The notes under the pieces: model-generated
What the model was told of the DNA's origin: nothing
What the model saw: only the letters and a program-made list of their open reading frames with translations
The model's database searches: none
Shown here: positions 7,091-16,011 of the stretch, piece after piece
How the letters are laid out: every line of letters starts with the position of its first letter
Numbering within the stretch: the first letter of the stretch is position 1
DNA from: CADEED01 sp035765415
Lineage (GTDB): Bacteria > Pseudomonadota > Gammaproteobacteria > Steroidobacterales > Steroidobacteraceae
Direction: 5' to 3'
Length of the DNA: 64,000 bases
Assembly (NCBI GenBank): GCA_035765415.1
Contig: DASTXR010000056.1
Span: 1 to 64,000 of the forward strand
Translations under genes and position numbers: made by a program

Positions 7091-7558
7091 ATGCCACAAG
7101 TCCCAGCGTTCACCAGGTTCTTCGCATTGATCTTGTGCGCGTGGGCCGTGGAGTCCGTGTCGGCTGAAGGTCCCATTCGCGAACCGGGAGACCTGGCGAC
7201 CCGTTTCGCCGCCGCCTGGAATGCGCACGACTCGGCGGCGTTCGCGGCGTTGATGGCCACGGACGCCGATTGGGTGACGGCATCCGGCGTTCGCCTTCGC
7301 GGCCGGGCGCAGATTCAGGCGTTTCTTGCCGAAGAACACGAACTCTGGGCGCACCGCACGACCATGCGCGCGTTGAACATTCGCGTGCGTTCGCTCGACC
7401 GGAAGACGGCGGTGGTTCTCTTCGAATGGGAAATCGCGACGCCCCGCGGGCCGGGTGAAGCGCCTCTCGTCTCGCGCGGCAACAACCTGTTCGTCGCGTC
7501 CGACGACAAGGGCTGGATCATCGTGGCCGGCCAGGTGGCGAGAGCTCCGTCCCGGTGA
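7091..7558 (+). CDS. Exported SnoaL-like / DUF4440 family protein
   Basis: The 155-residue product has a signal-like N-terminus (FFALILCAWAVESVSA). It is followed by a cone-shaped alpha+beta fold pattern: LATRFAAAWNAHDSAAFAALM, ATDADWVTASGVRLRGR, and terminal strands. This is the pattern of SnoaL-like/DUF4440 proteins often named SgcJ/EcaC. Such folds bind small molecules and have diverse or unknown activities. It is divergent from the Tat-exported protein gene and overlaps the next gene by 4 bp (GTGA), so it is probably co-transcribed with the YjbQ, hydrolase and GH28 genes. Confidence 0.75.
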   Translation: MPQVPAFTRFFALILCAWAVESVSAEGPIREPGDLATRFAAAWNAHDSAAFAALMATDADWVTASGVRLRGRAQIQAFLAEEHELWAHRTTMRALNIRVRSLDRKTAVVLFEWEIATPRGPGEAPLVSRGNNLFVASDDKGWIIVAGQVARAPSR

Positions 7559-7971
7559 AACAGGCCATGCACATTCTCCAGGTGCGGGCCAACCGCCGTG
7601 GCCTGATGGAGTTCACTGCCGACGTACGTCGCTGGGTGGATCAACAGGAGATAGTCGCGGGCCTGCTCACGCTGTACTGCCGCCACACCTCGGCGTCGTT
7701 GCTCATACAAGAAAACGCCGCGCCGGCGGTCCGGCGTGACATGGAGAAGTTCTTCGACGATCTCGCGCCCGAAGGCAGGCACTATGAGCACGACGACGAA
7801 GGCCCCGACGACATGCCGGCCCATCTCAAGACCGCGCTCACGCAGGTGCAGCTCTCGGTGCCGGTGATGGAAGGCAAGCTTCTGCTCGGCACCTGGCAGG
7901 GCATCTATCTATTCGAGCACCGCGACCGGCCTTCACCACGGGAAATCGTGTTACATCTGGTGGGGAACTGA
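7555..7971 (+). CDS. YjbQ family protein (UPF0047)
   Basis: The 138-residue protein shows the UPF0047 motifs LTLYCRHTSASLLIQENA (residues about 40-57), HLKTALTQVQLSVPVMEGKL and GTWQGIYLFEHRD. Members have a compact beta-barrel with a metal site formed by conserved His/Glu residues. Some have been described as having weak thiamine-phosphate synthase activity, but the physiological role is unclear. GTG 7555 overlaps the previous stop; ATG 7567 is possible. It sits in an operon with exported carbohydrate-active proteins, though a functional link is not evident. Confidence 0.9.
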   Translation: MKQAMHILQVRANRRGLMEFTADVRRWVDQQEIVAGLLTLYCRHTSASLLIQENAAPAVRRDMEKFFDDLAPEGRHYEHDDEGPDDMPAHLKTALTQVQLSVPVMEGKLLLGTWQGIYLFEHRDRPSPREIVLHLVGN

Positions 7972-7972
7972 C

Positions 7973-8878
7973 TTGGGATTGTCCGCAGTGCGTATCGCGG
8001 CCGTGTCCCTGGTCTTGTCAGCCGCGCCCGCGCACGCCGCGCCTCCGGAGCCCACCAGGATCGTCGTGGGCGGCGTCGAGCTGCATTACATCAGCGCCGG
8101 CACCGGCGACGCCGTGATCCTGCTGCATGGCGGGCAGGGCGACTACCGGTCGTGGGAACCGCAGATGGCCGCGCTTTCGCGCTACTACCACGTCGTGTCG
8201 TACAGCCGTCGCTACCACTTTCCGAACAAGAATCCGCAAACCGCGCCGGCCCACTCGGCGATGGTCGATGCCGCGGATCTGGCGGCGTTGATCAAGGCCT
8301 TGCGACTCAAGCGCGTGAACCTCGTGGGCACCTCGATGGGCGCGGCGACGGCGCTGACGCTGGCGACCCAGCATCCGAACATGGTTCGCAGCCTCGTGCT
8401 CGCTGAACCGCCGCTTCTCGGTTGGGTGAAGCGTTTTCCGGATGGGGCCAGGCTGTACGAGGACTTCATGCTTCGCATCCAGAACCCCGCGCGCGAAGCT
8501 TTCGCCGCGGGCGACGATGCAGCAGCCATGCGTTTCTTCGTCGACGGGTTCGCTTCACCAGGCCGCTTCGACAAACTATCTCCCGAGGCGCGGCTCGGGG
8601 TCCTGCAGAACGCCGCCTTCTTCAGGATGATGACGCGCAGCGAGAATCCGTATCCGGATTTCGCGAAGGGCGCGCTGTGGCAGTTGCGCATGCCGGTGCT
8701 CGTGATCACGGGTGAGAAGACCAACGAGATCTACCGGCGTATCGACGAAGAGCTCACAAAGGCGATTCCGCGCGCGAGGTCGGCGACGATTCCCGCGGCG
8801 GGGCATGCATCGCCGCGTGAGAATCCGGGAGTATTCACGGAAGTGGTCGAGAATTTTCTGGAGACCAGCGGCAAATGA
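7973..8878 (+). CDS. Exported alpha/beta hydrolase
   Basis: The 301-residue protein begins with a signal peptide (MGLSAVRIAAVSLVLSAAP, cleaved after AHA). It then has the alpha/beta-hydrolase core: oxyanion segment ILLHGGQGDYRSW, nucleophile elbow VGTSMGAATA (Ser about 121) and catalytic His in AAGHASP (about 278). The acid residue probably lies in VITGEKTNEIY. The start is TTG 7973, with a GGTGGGGA sequence just upstream, and a 1-bp gap follows YjbQ. Export and its place before a GH28 polygalacturonase suggest an esterase acting on pectin or another plant polymer. The substrate is inferred from context only. Confidence 0.85.
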   Translation: MGLSAVRIAAVSLVLSAAPAHAAPPEPTRIVVGGVELHYISAGTGDAVILLHGGQGDYRSWEPQMAALSRYYHVVSYSRRYHFPNKNPQTAPAHSAMVDAADLAALIKALRLKRVNLVGTSMGAATALTLATQHPNMVRSLVLAEPPLLGWVKRFPDGARLYEDFMLRIQNPAREAFAAGDDAAAMRFFVDGFASPGRFDKLSPEARLGVLQNAAFFRMMTRSENPYPDFAKGALWQLRMPVLVITGEKTNEIYRRIDEELTKAIPRARSATIPAAGHASPRENPGVFTEVVENFLETSGK

Positions 8879-10293
8879 GAACCGACAGACGCACTTTCCT
8901 TTACGGAGCGGGATCCGCGGCCTCGTTGCTGGCGCTGCGAAACGCAGCTGCCAACACCAGCTCTGTTGACGCATGGCAGCGCGCCGCTGACATCGCGCGC
9001 AACGTGCGCGCGCCCACGTTTCCCGACCGCCTGTTCGACATCACGAAGTTCGGCGCCAAGCCCGACTCGACGACGCTGAATACGAAATCGATTGCCGACG
9101 CCATCGACGCCTGCGCGAAAGCCGGCGGCGGCCGCGTACTCGTGCCCGCGGGCACGTTCCTCACGGGCGCGATTCACCTGCAGAGCAACGTGGAACTGCA
9201 CGTGAGCGAAGGCGCCACGTTGCTGTTCGACACCAACCCCGCGAGTTATCCCATCGTCTTCACGCGCTGGGAGGGCATGGAGTGCATGAACTACTCGCCT
9301 CTCATATATGCGCGCAAACAGAAGAACATCGGCATCACGGGCAAGGGAACGCTCGACGGCCAGGCGAGCGAAAAGCACTGGTGGGCGTGGAAGGGCAGAT
9401 GGGGCGGCACGGTGCCGTACGGTTGGAAGGAGGGCATGCCCGACCAGCGGCCGGCGCGCGCCAGGCTTTTCCACATGGCCGAAGACGGCGTGCCGGTCGA
9501 GCAGCGTGTGTTCGGCGACGGGTCGCGCCTGCGCCCGCCATTCATCCAGCCCTATGACTGCGAGAACGTGTTGATAGAAGGCATCCGCGTGCGCAACTCG
9601 CCGTTCTGGAACATCCACCCGGTGTTGTGCAGGAACGTCACGCTGCGCGGTGTCGACGTGTACGGCCACGGGCCTAACAACGACGGCGTGGATCCGGAGT
9701 CCGTGGACCACATGCTCATCGAAGACTGCTCGTTCAACACCGGCGACGACTGCATCGCCGTCAACTCCGGCCGCAATGCCGACGGACGCCGGCTCGCCAC
9801 GCCCTCGCAGAACATCCTGGTCCGCAACTGCCGCATGCAGGAAGGTCATGGCGGAGTGGTGGTGGGCAGCCAGATCTCGGGCGGCGCGCGCTGGGTATTC
9901 GCCGAGAACTGCCACATGGACAGCCCGAACCTCTGGTACGCCATCCGCTTCAAGAACAACGCGCTGCGCGGTGGATTGCTCGAGAACTTTTATTACCGCG
10001 ACATCGAAGTGGGGCAGGTGGGCCGCGCCGCCATCACCTGCGACTTCAACTATGAAGAGGGCGCGAATGGCGCCTTCACGCCGCAGCTGCGAAATGTGGT
10101 GGTCGAAAGATTGCGCGTGAAGAACGCGATCCGTGTGCTGGATTCGCAAGGGCTGCCGAAGGCGCCGGTCAACGACATAACGTTGCGTGATTGCTCGTTC
10201 AACGGGGTCACACAGCCGAGCATCGTCAGGCACACGCGAGCGGTGAACCTCGAAAAAGTGTGGGTCAATGATAAATTGGTTCGGAAGTTATAG
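8875..10293 (+). CDS. Glycoside hydrolase family 28 (polygalacturonase-like), Tat-exported
   Basis: The 472-residue protein opens with a twin-arginine signal (DRRTFLYGAGSAASLLAL). It then carries a right-handed beta-helix start (DITKFGAKPDSTTLNTKSI) and all GH28 active-site motifs: NNDGVDPES (about 267-275), TGDDCIAV (about 289-296), GHGGVVVG (about 324-331) and IRFKN (about 358). These supply the three catalytic aspartates and the His, Arg and Lys that bind galacturonate. It should hydrolyse alpha-1,4-linked galacturonides or rhamnogalacturonan outside the cytoplasm, providing uronate for the pathway that includes KdgD. It overlaps the hydrolase gene by 4 bp. Confidence 0.9.
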   Translation: MRTDRRTFLYGAGSAASLLALRNAAANTSSVDAWQRAADIARNVRAPTFPDRLFDITKFGAKPDSTTLNTKSIADAIDACAKAGGGRVLVPAGTFLTGAIHLQSNVELHVSEGATLLFDTNPASYPIVFTRWEGMECMNYSPLIYARKQKNIGITGKGTLDGQASEKHWWAWKGRWGGTVPYGWKEGMPDQRPARARLFHMAEDGVPVEQRVFGDGSRLRPPFIQPYDCENVLIEGIRVRNSPFWNIHPVLCRNVTLRGVDVYGHGPNNDGVDPESVDHMLIEDCSFNTGDDCIAVNSGRNADGRRLATPSQNILVRNCRMQEGHGGVVVGSQISGGARWVFAENCHMDSPNLWYAIRFKNNALRGGLLENFYYRDIEVGQVGRAAITCDFNYEEGANGAFTPQLRNVVVERLRVKNAIRVLDSQGLPKAPVNDITLRDCSFNGVTQPSIVRHTRAVNLEKVWVNDKLVRKL

Positions 10294-10401
10294 CGCCAGA
10301 AAATTCCTACAAATCGCTGAGAGCGACTCCTAATCGAACCGGCGCTAAAGTTCGCTTGACGGTCACGCGCGAGATCGCCGAACGCGTCAAGCAAGGAATA
10401 G

Positions 10402-11988
10402 ATGACCGAGGATCGCACCCTTCCACCCGCTGTGCCGGTTTCATACGCGCCTGCGTACATCGGCCCGCTGATTCGCGCCGATGCGACAGGCATGCGTTAC
10501 GGCGCCGCCATCGTCCTGGTGCTGCTGATCGCAGGTATCCGCGCGCTGCTGGCGCCCCTGTTAGGCACCCAGGCTCCGCTCCTGCCTTTCGTGTTAGGTG
10601 TTTACGCCGCGGCATACCTCGGCGGTCGCGGGCCGGCGATCCTGGCCGGCGTGCTCACGCCGTTGCTGGCCACCCTGTGGTTCACGAACTGGCCGCAGGA
10701 CGCGCCGCCGATGCAGTGGATCTCGCATGTGGTGTTCTTCCTGCTGATCGCGGCGCTGTCGGCCCAGCTCATGCATGAGCTGCAGAAGCGCTCGCGCACC
10801 GAACGGGAGGCGCTCGCCATTGCGGCCGGCCACGCGCACGCGCTGCGCGAAGCGGACCGGCGCAAGGACGAGTTCCTCGCGATGCTGGCGCACGAGCTCC
10901 GCAACCCGCTGGCGCCCATCCGCAACGTCGCCTACGTGCTCGCGAAAGGCGTTGCCGAACCGGCCACGGTCCGCAACGCGGGGCAGATGATCGAGCGCCA
11001 GGCCAATCACCTCACGCATCTCGTCGACGATCTGCTCGACCTGGCGCGCATCACGCGCGGCCGCGTGGTGCTGAAACGCGAATCGTTGAGCCTCCGCTCC
11101 GTGGCGGAGTCGGCGCTCGAAACCGTGCAGCCGCTGCTGGATGCGCGTAACCAGACGGTGGGCTTGCGCTGTCCGGCGGAGCCGGTCTACGTGGATGGAG
11201 ACAGCGTGCGCCTCTCCCAGGTGGTCGCGAACCTGCTGACCAACGCCATCAAGTATTCGCCCGAACGTTCGCGCATCGAAGTCGTCGTCGACGGCTCCGA
11301 GGCCGATGCATTCATCAGCGTGCACGATCCGGGCGTCGGCATCGACGCGCAACTGCTGCCGCTGCTGTTCGATCCCTTCCTGCAGGGCGATCGCACGCTC
11401 GATCGCGCCCAGGGTGGTCTCGGAGTGGGGCTGACCATCGTGAAGCTGCTGGTGGAGATGCACGGCGGCAGCGTGTCGGCGTACAGCGCGGGGCTCGGCA
11501 AGGGCAGCGAATTCCGGATTCGCCTGCCGCGGGTTCTGGCGCCGCTGCCCGTACCCGCGCCGTCGCCGCATGACGAGCACCGCACCGTGCGTCCGCGGCG
11601 CATTCTCGTCGTCGAAGACAATGCCGACGCTGCCGAATCGATGCGCGCGGTGTTGCGCACCGACCATCACGAAGTGGAAGTGGTGTACGACGGCGCTGCG
11701 GGCCTCGCGAAGCTCGAGGACTTCCGCGCCGACATCGTGTTCCTCGACATCGGACTGCCGCGCATGGACGGTTACATGGTGGCGCACGCGATCCGCGAGC
11801 GCTTCGCGCTGGCTGGCCGGCGGCCGAAGCTGATGGCGCTGACCGGCTACGGACGCGACGATGATCGCCACGCGGCGCTCAAGGCCGGATTCGACGGGCA
11901 CCTGGCAAAGCCCGTGGATCCGCGCCGGCTGCTGCAGATCGTCGCCGATGAGCTTCAGGCGCACTCCAGGCTGCGGCAGCCGGGCTAA
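10402..11988 (+). CDS. Hybrid sensor histidine kinase with DUF4118-like membrane domain
   Basis: The 528-residue protein has three or four N-terminal membrane segments (about 33-125) resembling the KdpD/DUF4118 module. A HisKA domain follows with HELRNPLAPIRN (His about 164), then a HATPase_c domain (NLLTNAIKY, GVGIDAQLL, GGLGVGLTIVK). A C-terminal receiver (about 402-520) has its phospho-acceptor Asp in FLDIGLPRMDG (about 449). It should autophosphorylate and pass phosphate to its own receiver; no DNA-binding output is attached. AAGGA precedes the ATG. It is a close paralogue of the kinase at 16012-18330 in the kinase and receiver parts, but the sensor part differs. Confidence 0.9.
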   Translation: MTEDRTLPPAVPVSYAPAYIGPLIRADATGMRYGAAIVLVLLIAGIRALLAPLLGTQAPLLPFVLGVYAAAYLGGRGPAILAGVLTPLLATLWFTNWPQDAPPMQWISHVVFFLLIAALSAQLMHELQKRSRTEREALAIAAGHAHALREADRRKDEFLAMLAHELRNPLAPIRNVAYVLAKGVAEPATVRNAGQMIERQANHLTHLVDDLLDLARITRGRVVLKRESLSLRSVAESALETVQPLLDARNQTVGLRCPAEPVYVDGDSVRLSQVVANLLTNAIKYSPERSRIEVVVDGSEADAFISVHDPGVGIDAQLLPLLFDPFLQGDRTLDRAQGGLGVGLTIVKLLVEMHGGSVSAYSAGLGKGSEFRIRLPRVLAPLPVPAPSPHDEHRTVRPRRILVVEDNADAAESMRAVLRTDHHEVEVVYDGAAGLAKLEDFRADIVFLDIGLPRMDGYMVAHAIRERFALAGRRPKLMALTGYGRDDDRHAALKAGFDGHLAKPVDPRRLLQIVADELQAHSRLRQPG

Positions 11989-11997
11989 CAAGCCCGG
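11980..11997. terminator. Hairpin between convergent genes
   Basis: CCGGGCT (11980-11986) and AGCCCGG (11991-11997) form a 7-bp stem with a 4-nt AACA loop, overlapping the kinase stop codon. It lies between convergent genes and is followed by TTCTTCG on the plus strand, so it may end transcription from both sides. Confidence 0.5.
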
Positions 11998-12024
11998 TTC
12001 TTCGCCCTCGTCAGACCTTTCCCA

Positions 12025-15000
12025 CTACAGCAGCGCGGGCGGCACGGGAAACACCGAGTCCACCTTCGCCTGATTGCCTGCCTGAAGACTGCTGATCGCC
12101 GCCACGCCGCCGTCCCGATAACTACCCGGGCGCGGGAAGTTGGCGAGGTCGAGGATCTCGATGGCCGTGCGCTGCAGCCAATTGCGTTCGCTGCCCGAGT
12201 TCAGGATGTCGAAATCCACCGCCGGATTGTTATGGCCGGTCGCGCCAAATCCGGGCCAGCGACCGAGCAAGGCATGGAAGATTTCATGCGCAATGTTCTC
12301 GCCCATCAGTCGGGCCATGATCTCGATCCAGATGAACTTGATATTGGGATCCGTCAGGTTCATCGCAGCGATACGGTTCACGGCGGCGGTGACGTCTGCC
12401 GCGATATCCATCGTGTTCTGACGGAACGCACCGGGATAGATGTTGATCGCCTCGTCGAACGTCGTCGGCGCGGGATTTGCCGTGGTGCCGGCGACGGCTG
12501 GATCCGTTGGATGGGTACCGCGAATGGTGAGCGCATTGAACTTGCCGGCGGCGAATCCACCCACCGCCAGATGCACAGGCAACGGTTCGTTGAACGGCGC
12601 CAGCCGCCAGATGGTGCGCACATTGGCGCGACGAACCAGGTTGTCCACCACCTGCCTGACCTTTTGCAGCACCAGCGACTTGACGTCCTGCAGGTGATAC
12701 GCCACGAGTTCGGCGTCGAAGGCGGCAGCCTCCTCATCGATCACCACGAACTGCGGCACGCTGATCTTGATGGTGCGCGTGCCGAGCCGGGCTCCTCGCG
12801 GATCCCGCGCTTCGAAGGTGACGTCCGTCAGGCCGGGATCGCCCGCGATGACATCCGTGACGTAGGCGTTGGGTGCAACGAACCTGGCGCCAGCGGGATT
12901 GGCGACCGTCCAATGCCAGGTCGAGCCCGCCGGCGCGCCATACACGACTGCGCGCAGGGTAGTTTGCCCGCTGTTGCTGCCAGGCGAGAACGCGCGTAAT
13001 GCCGGCGTGCAGTAACGCGGGAGGTTGATCGACACACCGAGCGCGTCCTGCGCCTCCTCTGCGCCACTGGCGCCCGTGGTGGTTTCACCGCCCAGCACTC
13101 CGCGTGCCGCATCCGTGCCCTGTTTCTCGTCGATGAGTCCGTGGTCCTTGGCGTACTCGATGGTCTTGAGCCGGTCGATTTGTTTGCCCGCATCCGTCTC
13201 GCTGGCGGCGGTGCGTTTCTCGCCCTTGGCGGCCTCGACCCTGGTTTCTTCCAGCTTCTGCTTGGCCTGGTCGGCCAGCGCCTTGATGTTCGCATCGGAC
13301 GACTGCGCGGACAGTTTTTCGAGCAGGTCACCGACCTCGCTGAGGCCCGACATGTTGCGGAAGATCTCCGGCGTGCCCATCACTTTCAACGCTGCAGCGA
13401 GCCCCACCGGATCCGGCGCCTGCGGCGTGGCCGCGATGCTGATGACATTGCCAGGCAATGCCTGCGGCGTGAGGTTCGGCGTCGATCCGCCGGGCCCTTG
13501 CTTGATGGGGCCGATGGCGGGCGGTTCCTCGGTGGTCATCTCGGTCCAGTCGGACATGCGCGTGGGATCGCGTTCCTCGCAGGCATTGCAGTGGCCGAGC
13601 TGCGCTTCGGCAAACACACCGCGCGTGGGCAGGGTCACGATGTCCTGCAGCGCCTGCACCGGATCGTTTTCGCGCACGGCCAGCCAGTCGGGGAACGGAC
13701 CGTCATACGGAAAGGCAACGTAGTTGCCGGATACGGCGATCGGGATGTCGTCGATGCCGGAAAGCAGCTCGGGATGAGCGGCGAGCGCGGCCTCGAGCCG
13801 GATGCGCCGGTCGACCGCGCTCTGCAGCATCCAGATCGCGCTGTTGTAGTGGCCCTGGTTGCCGTTCAGGTGCTGTATCAGTTTGTGGGTGCGCAGCGCA
13901 TCCGCTTCGAGCGTGTTTGCGCCCGCGGCCGGGTCCTCTTCTTCTTCGGTCTGGTCCTCCGGATCCTGCGGCAGCGTGACGGTTTCCATCGTGGTCACAT
14001 CCACGCGCACGCTGAAGGCGTGTTCGTTGTCATGAAACCAGTTCGTCTCGTCGTTGATGCCGAGAATGATTTCGCCGTCGCGATCCGCGGCCGCCGTCGT
14101 GATCGTACCGGCCTGTTGCCAGGGTCCGCCCGTTCCGATCTTGAATATCAAAGAAAACGGGATGAGCGCGGGCGCGATGACATTCTGATTCCCCGCTGCG
14201 CCTTTGCCATTCGGGCCCACATTCCCGATGACGCCGCCTATGTTGACCGTGCCGCTGGCGGCAATACGAATGCTGTCGCCCGCCTTGACGTTGAGCTCGG
14301 AGCCGACTCCTTGACCTCGCGCGCCTTCCACCTGAGTGTCTTTGCTTGTGACCTTGGGCCGGGTGGTGGTGGTGGGCTGCGGTTCTTCAACGGGAATCAC
14401 CGTCTGGTATTTGCTTCGCAGCGCAGCGTCGAACGCCGGCTTCAACGACCGGTCGATGAGCGCTGATTCGAGGATGGACCGGAACTGCAGCGCCTTGTCC
14501 ACATCGAAAGCGAACGGTGCGAACGGGATGAGCACGGCCTTGGTGCGACCGGTGAATTCGGTACTGATCCGGAAATGCCGAAGCACCTCGTAATACTGGA
14601 TAGTGAGCGCGTGACAGTGATTGTGATTGGCGACCCGGCGCGTCTGCAGGACATTCTGTTCGGCCTGGTTTGCCTGCACGACGACCGTGCTGTTGAGACT
14701 GCGCGTGTAGCCGGTCTGCTGGCGAATGCCGTTGTGCAGCGTCTGCAACGATTCGGCTTCGAGGTCGCGGTTTCCCCAGCTGTTGCTGACGCTTGCGCCA
14801 ATCGCATGGTTGAACGTCATCGTGACGGCCTGCAGCGGTATGGTGGCCTGGCCCGTGGTGCCCGCCATGAATGAGCTGCCGCCCTGGGATTCGCGCAGCG
14901 CGGAATCCACGGTCTCCTCGATGGAGCGATCGACCTTCTGCTGGTGATCGAGATATTCGGCGGAGCGCGTGTTGTCGGCGCGTGTCACCGTGTCCTGGCG

Positions 15001-15813
15001 CGACCAGTCGATAATGGCGATCTGTGTCGCTTCGCCCGGCGCCAGGGCCAAACTATATTTGATCTCGCCGAGAGAATGTCCCAGCGAATACCAATCCTGC
15101 CGAAAGCCAAGCACCTCGGCGAACTTGATCGTCGGGTTGCGCGTCGCAAGTGCATTGGTCACATCGACTTCGGCAATGGCGGGCGCGTTGAAGACCTCCG
15201 TGTCGATCTCGCTCTCGGCGCGCCTAACCACTACCTTGTAGAAGCGGTGCTGCTGGACGGGCAGGGATGCGGGCACCAGTGACTCGCAGCAGCCGTCGCC
15301 GAGATTGAGCCGCACCGGGGCCACGAAGGAGTAGGGCGACACTTCGCGGTCGTACAGGTCGGGCGACTGGATGGCGGGCAATGCGATCGATGAGCATCCG
15401 GAATGGGAATCGGAGTCGGCGTCGAGCAACCTGATCGGAAACACGACACGCAATGCGTCCGGCAGGGTGAAACTGGCTTCTACTTCGCCGATGACGCTCA
15501 ATCCTGTGAGGCTGCGTTCCTCTGCGGCATCGTTCCCCAGCATCAGGGTGCCGATGTTCAATTCGCCGTTCGGAATCCGCGACGAACTCAAGACCAGCTC
15601 CTGCACATTGTTGATGCCGAGCTTGATCAGAGGGCCGAGGTCGAATGAGACGTAGCCGGTCTTGTCCGAGCACAACGTTCCGACCGGCAGCCTCGAGCCC
15701 TTCTCGGCGAGACCCGCATGTAGTGAGACCACTGCTCCGGCCACGGGAAGATCGGTCTTGCTGTCGAGTAGGCGGCAGCGGATCTTCTTCAGAAAAAGCA
15801 AAGGAATGGACAT
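12025..15813 (-). CDS. Large multidomain protein with LecA-like module and C-terminal zincin
   Basis: This is a 1262-residue protein with GGGAG upstream of its ATG. Residues about 5-130 look like beta-sandwich domains (VAGAVVSLHAG, then GYVSFDLGPL). A large middle part contains NHNHCHALTIQYYEVLRHF, which I cannot assign. Residues about 493-606 resemble the PA-IL/LecA galactophilic lectin fold (VKAGDSIRIAASG, IFKIGTGG, GINDE, AFSVRVDV). A CxxC (HCNACEE), a charged helical stretch (about 820-895) and an Ig/PKD-like domain (about 935-1020, STWHWTV) follow. The C-terminus carries HEIFHALLG (about 1176) with GHN downstream, typical of zinc metalloproteases. No signal peptide or membrane helix is visible. 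It may be a secreted effector or toxin-like protein, but that is inference. Confidence 0.75.
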   Translation of the reverse strand: MSIPLLFLKKIRCRLLDSKTDLPVAGAVVSLHAGLAEKGSRLPVGTLCSDKTGYVSFDLGPLIKLGINNVQELVLSSSRIPNGELNIGTLMLGNDAAEERSLTGLSVIGEVEASFTLPDALRVVFPIRLLDADSDSHSGCSSIALPAIQSPDLYDREVSPYSFVAPVRLNLGDGCCESLVPASLPVQQHRFYKVVVRRAESEIDTEVFNAPAIAEVDVTNALATRNPTIKFAEVLGFRQDWYSLGHSLGEIKYSLALAPGEATQIAIIDWSRQDTVTRADNTRSAEYLDHQQKVDRSIEETVDSALRESQGGSSFMAGTTGQATIPLQAVTMTFNHAIGASVSNSWGNRDLEAESLQTLHNGIRQQTGYTRSLNSTVVVQANQAEQNVLQTRRVANHNHCHALTIQYYEVLRHFRISTEFTGRTKAVLIPFAPFAFDVDKALQFRSILESALIDRSLKPAFDAALRSKYQTVIPVEEPQPTTTTRPKVTSKDTQVEGARGQGVGSELNVKAGDSIRIAASGTVNIGGVIGNVGPNGKGAAGNQNVIAPALIPFSLIFKIGTGGPWQQAGTITTAAADRDGEIILGINDETNWFHDNEHAFSVRVDVTTMETVTLPQDPEDQTEEEEDPAAGANTLEADALRTHKLIQHLNGNQGHYNSAIWMLQSAVDRRIRLEAALAAHPELLSGIDDIPIAVSGNYVAFPYDGPFPDWLAVRENDPVQALQDIVTLPTRGVFAEAQLGHCNACEERDPTRMSDWTEMTTEEPPAIGPIKQGPGGSTPNLTPQALPGNVISIAATPQAPDPVGLAAALKVMGTPEIFRNMSGLSEVGDLLEKLSAQSSDANIKALADQAKQKLEETRVEAAKGEKRTAASETDAGKQIDRLKTIEYAKDHGLIDEKQGTDAARGVLGGETTTGASGAEEAQDALGVSINLPRYCTPALRAFSPGSNSGQTTLRAVVYGAPAGSTWHWTVANPAGARFVAPNAYVTDVIAGDPGLTDVTFEARDPRGARLGTRTIKISVPQFVVIDEEAAAFDAELVAYHLQDVKSLVLQKVRQVVDNLVRRANVRTIWRLAPFNEPLPVHLAVGGFAAGKFNALTIRGTHPTDPAVAGTTANPAPTTFDEAINIYPGAFRQNTMDIAADVTAAVNRIAAMNLTDPNIKFIWIEIMARLMGENIAHEIFHALLGRWPGFGATGHNNPAVDFDILNSGSERNWLQRTAIEILDLANFPRPGSYRDGGVAAISSLQAGNQAKVDSVFPVPPALL

Positions 15814-16011
15814 GAATGGCAGCTCCCGGGCGGATAGAAGGATCGCGGGCGTCGTTGCTCGCGCGATGTCCGCCGGAGATCGCCGGTGAGAAGTCGCGGT
15901 GCAACGGTGCCCTTCCTTCAAAGAGCGGATTCGCTCACGCGCAGGGATCACCGGCGCTATCTATACGAAGCGCCCGCAGTGTCAGCAGGCCCCGACTCAG
16001 CCGGGTGGGGC

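Noticed and set aside
12232..14466. Plus-strand open frames opposite the large zincin gene
   Set aside because: The minus-strand gene has a good ribosome site, recognisable folds and continuous coding, while the plus frames are broken and unlike any family.
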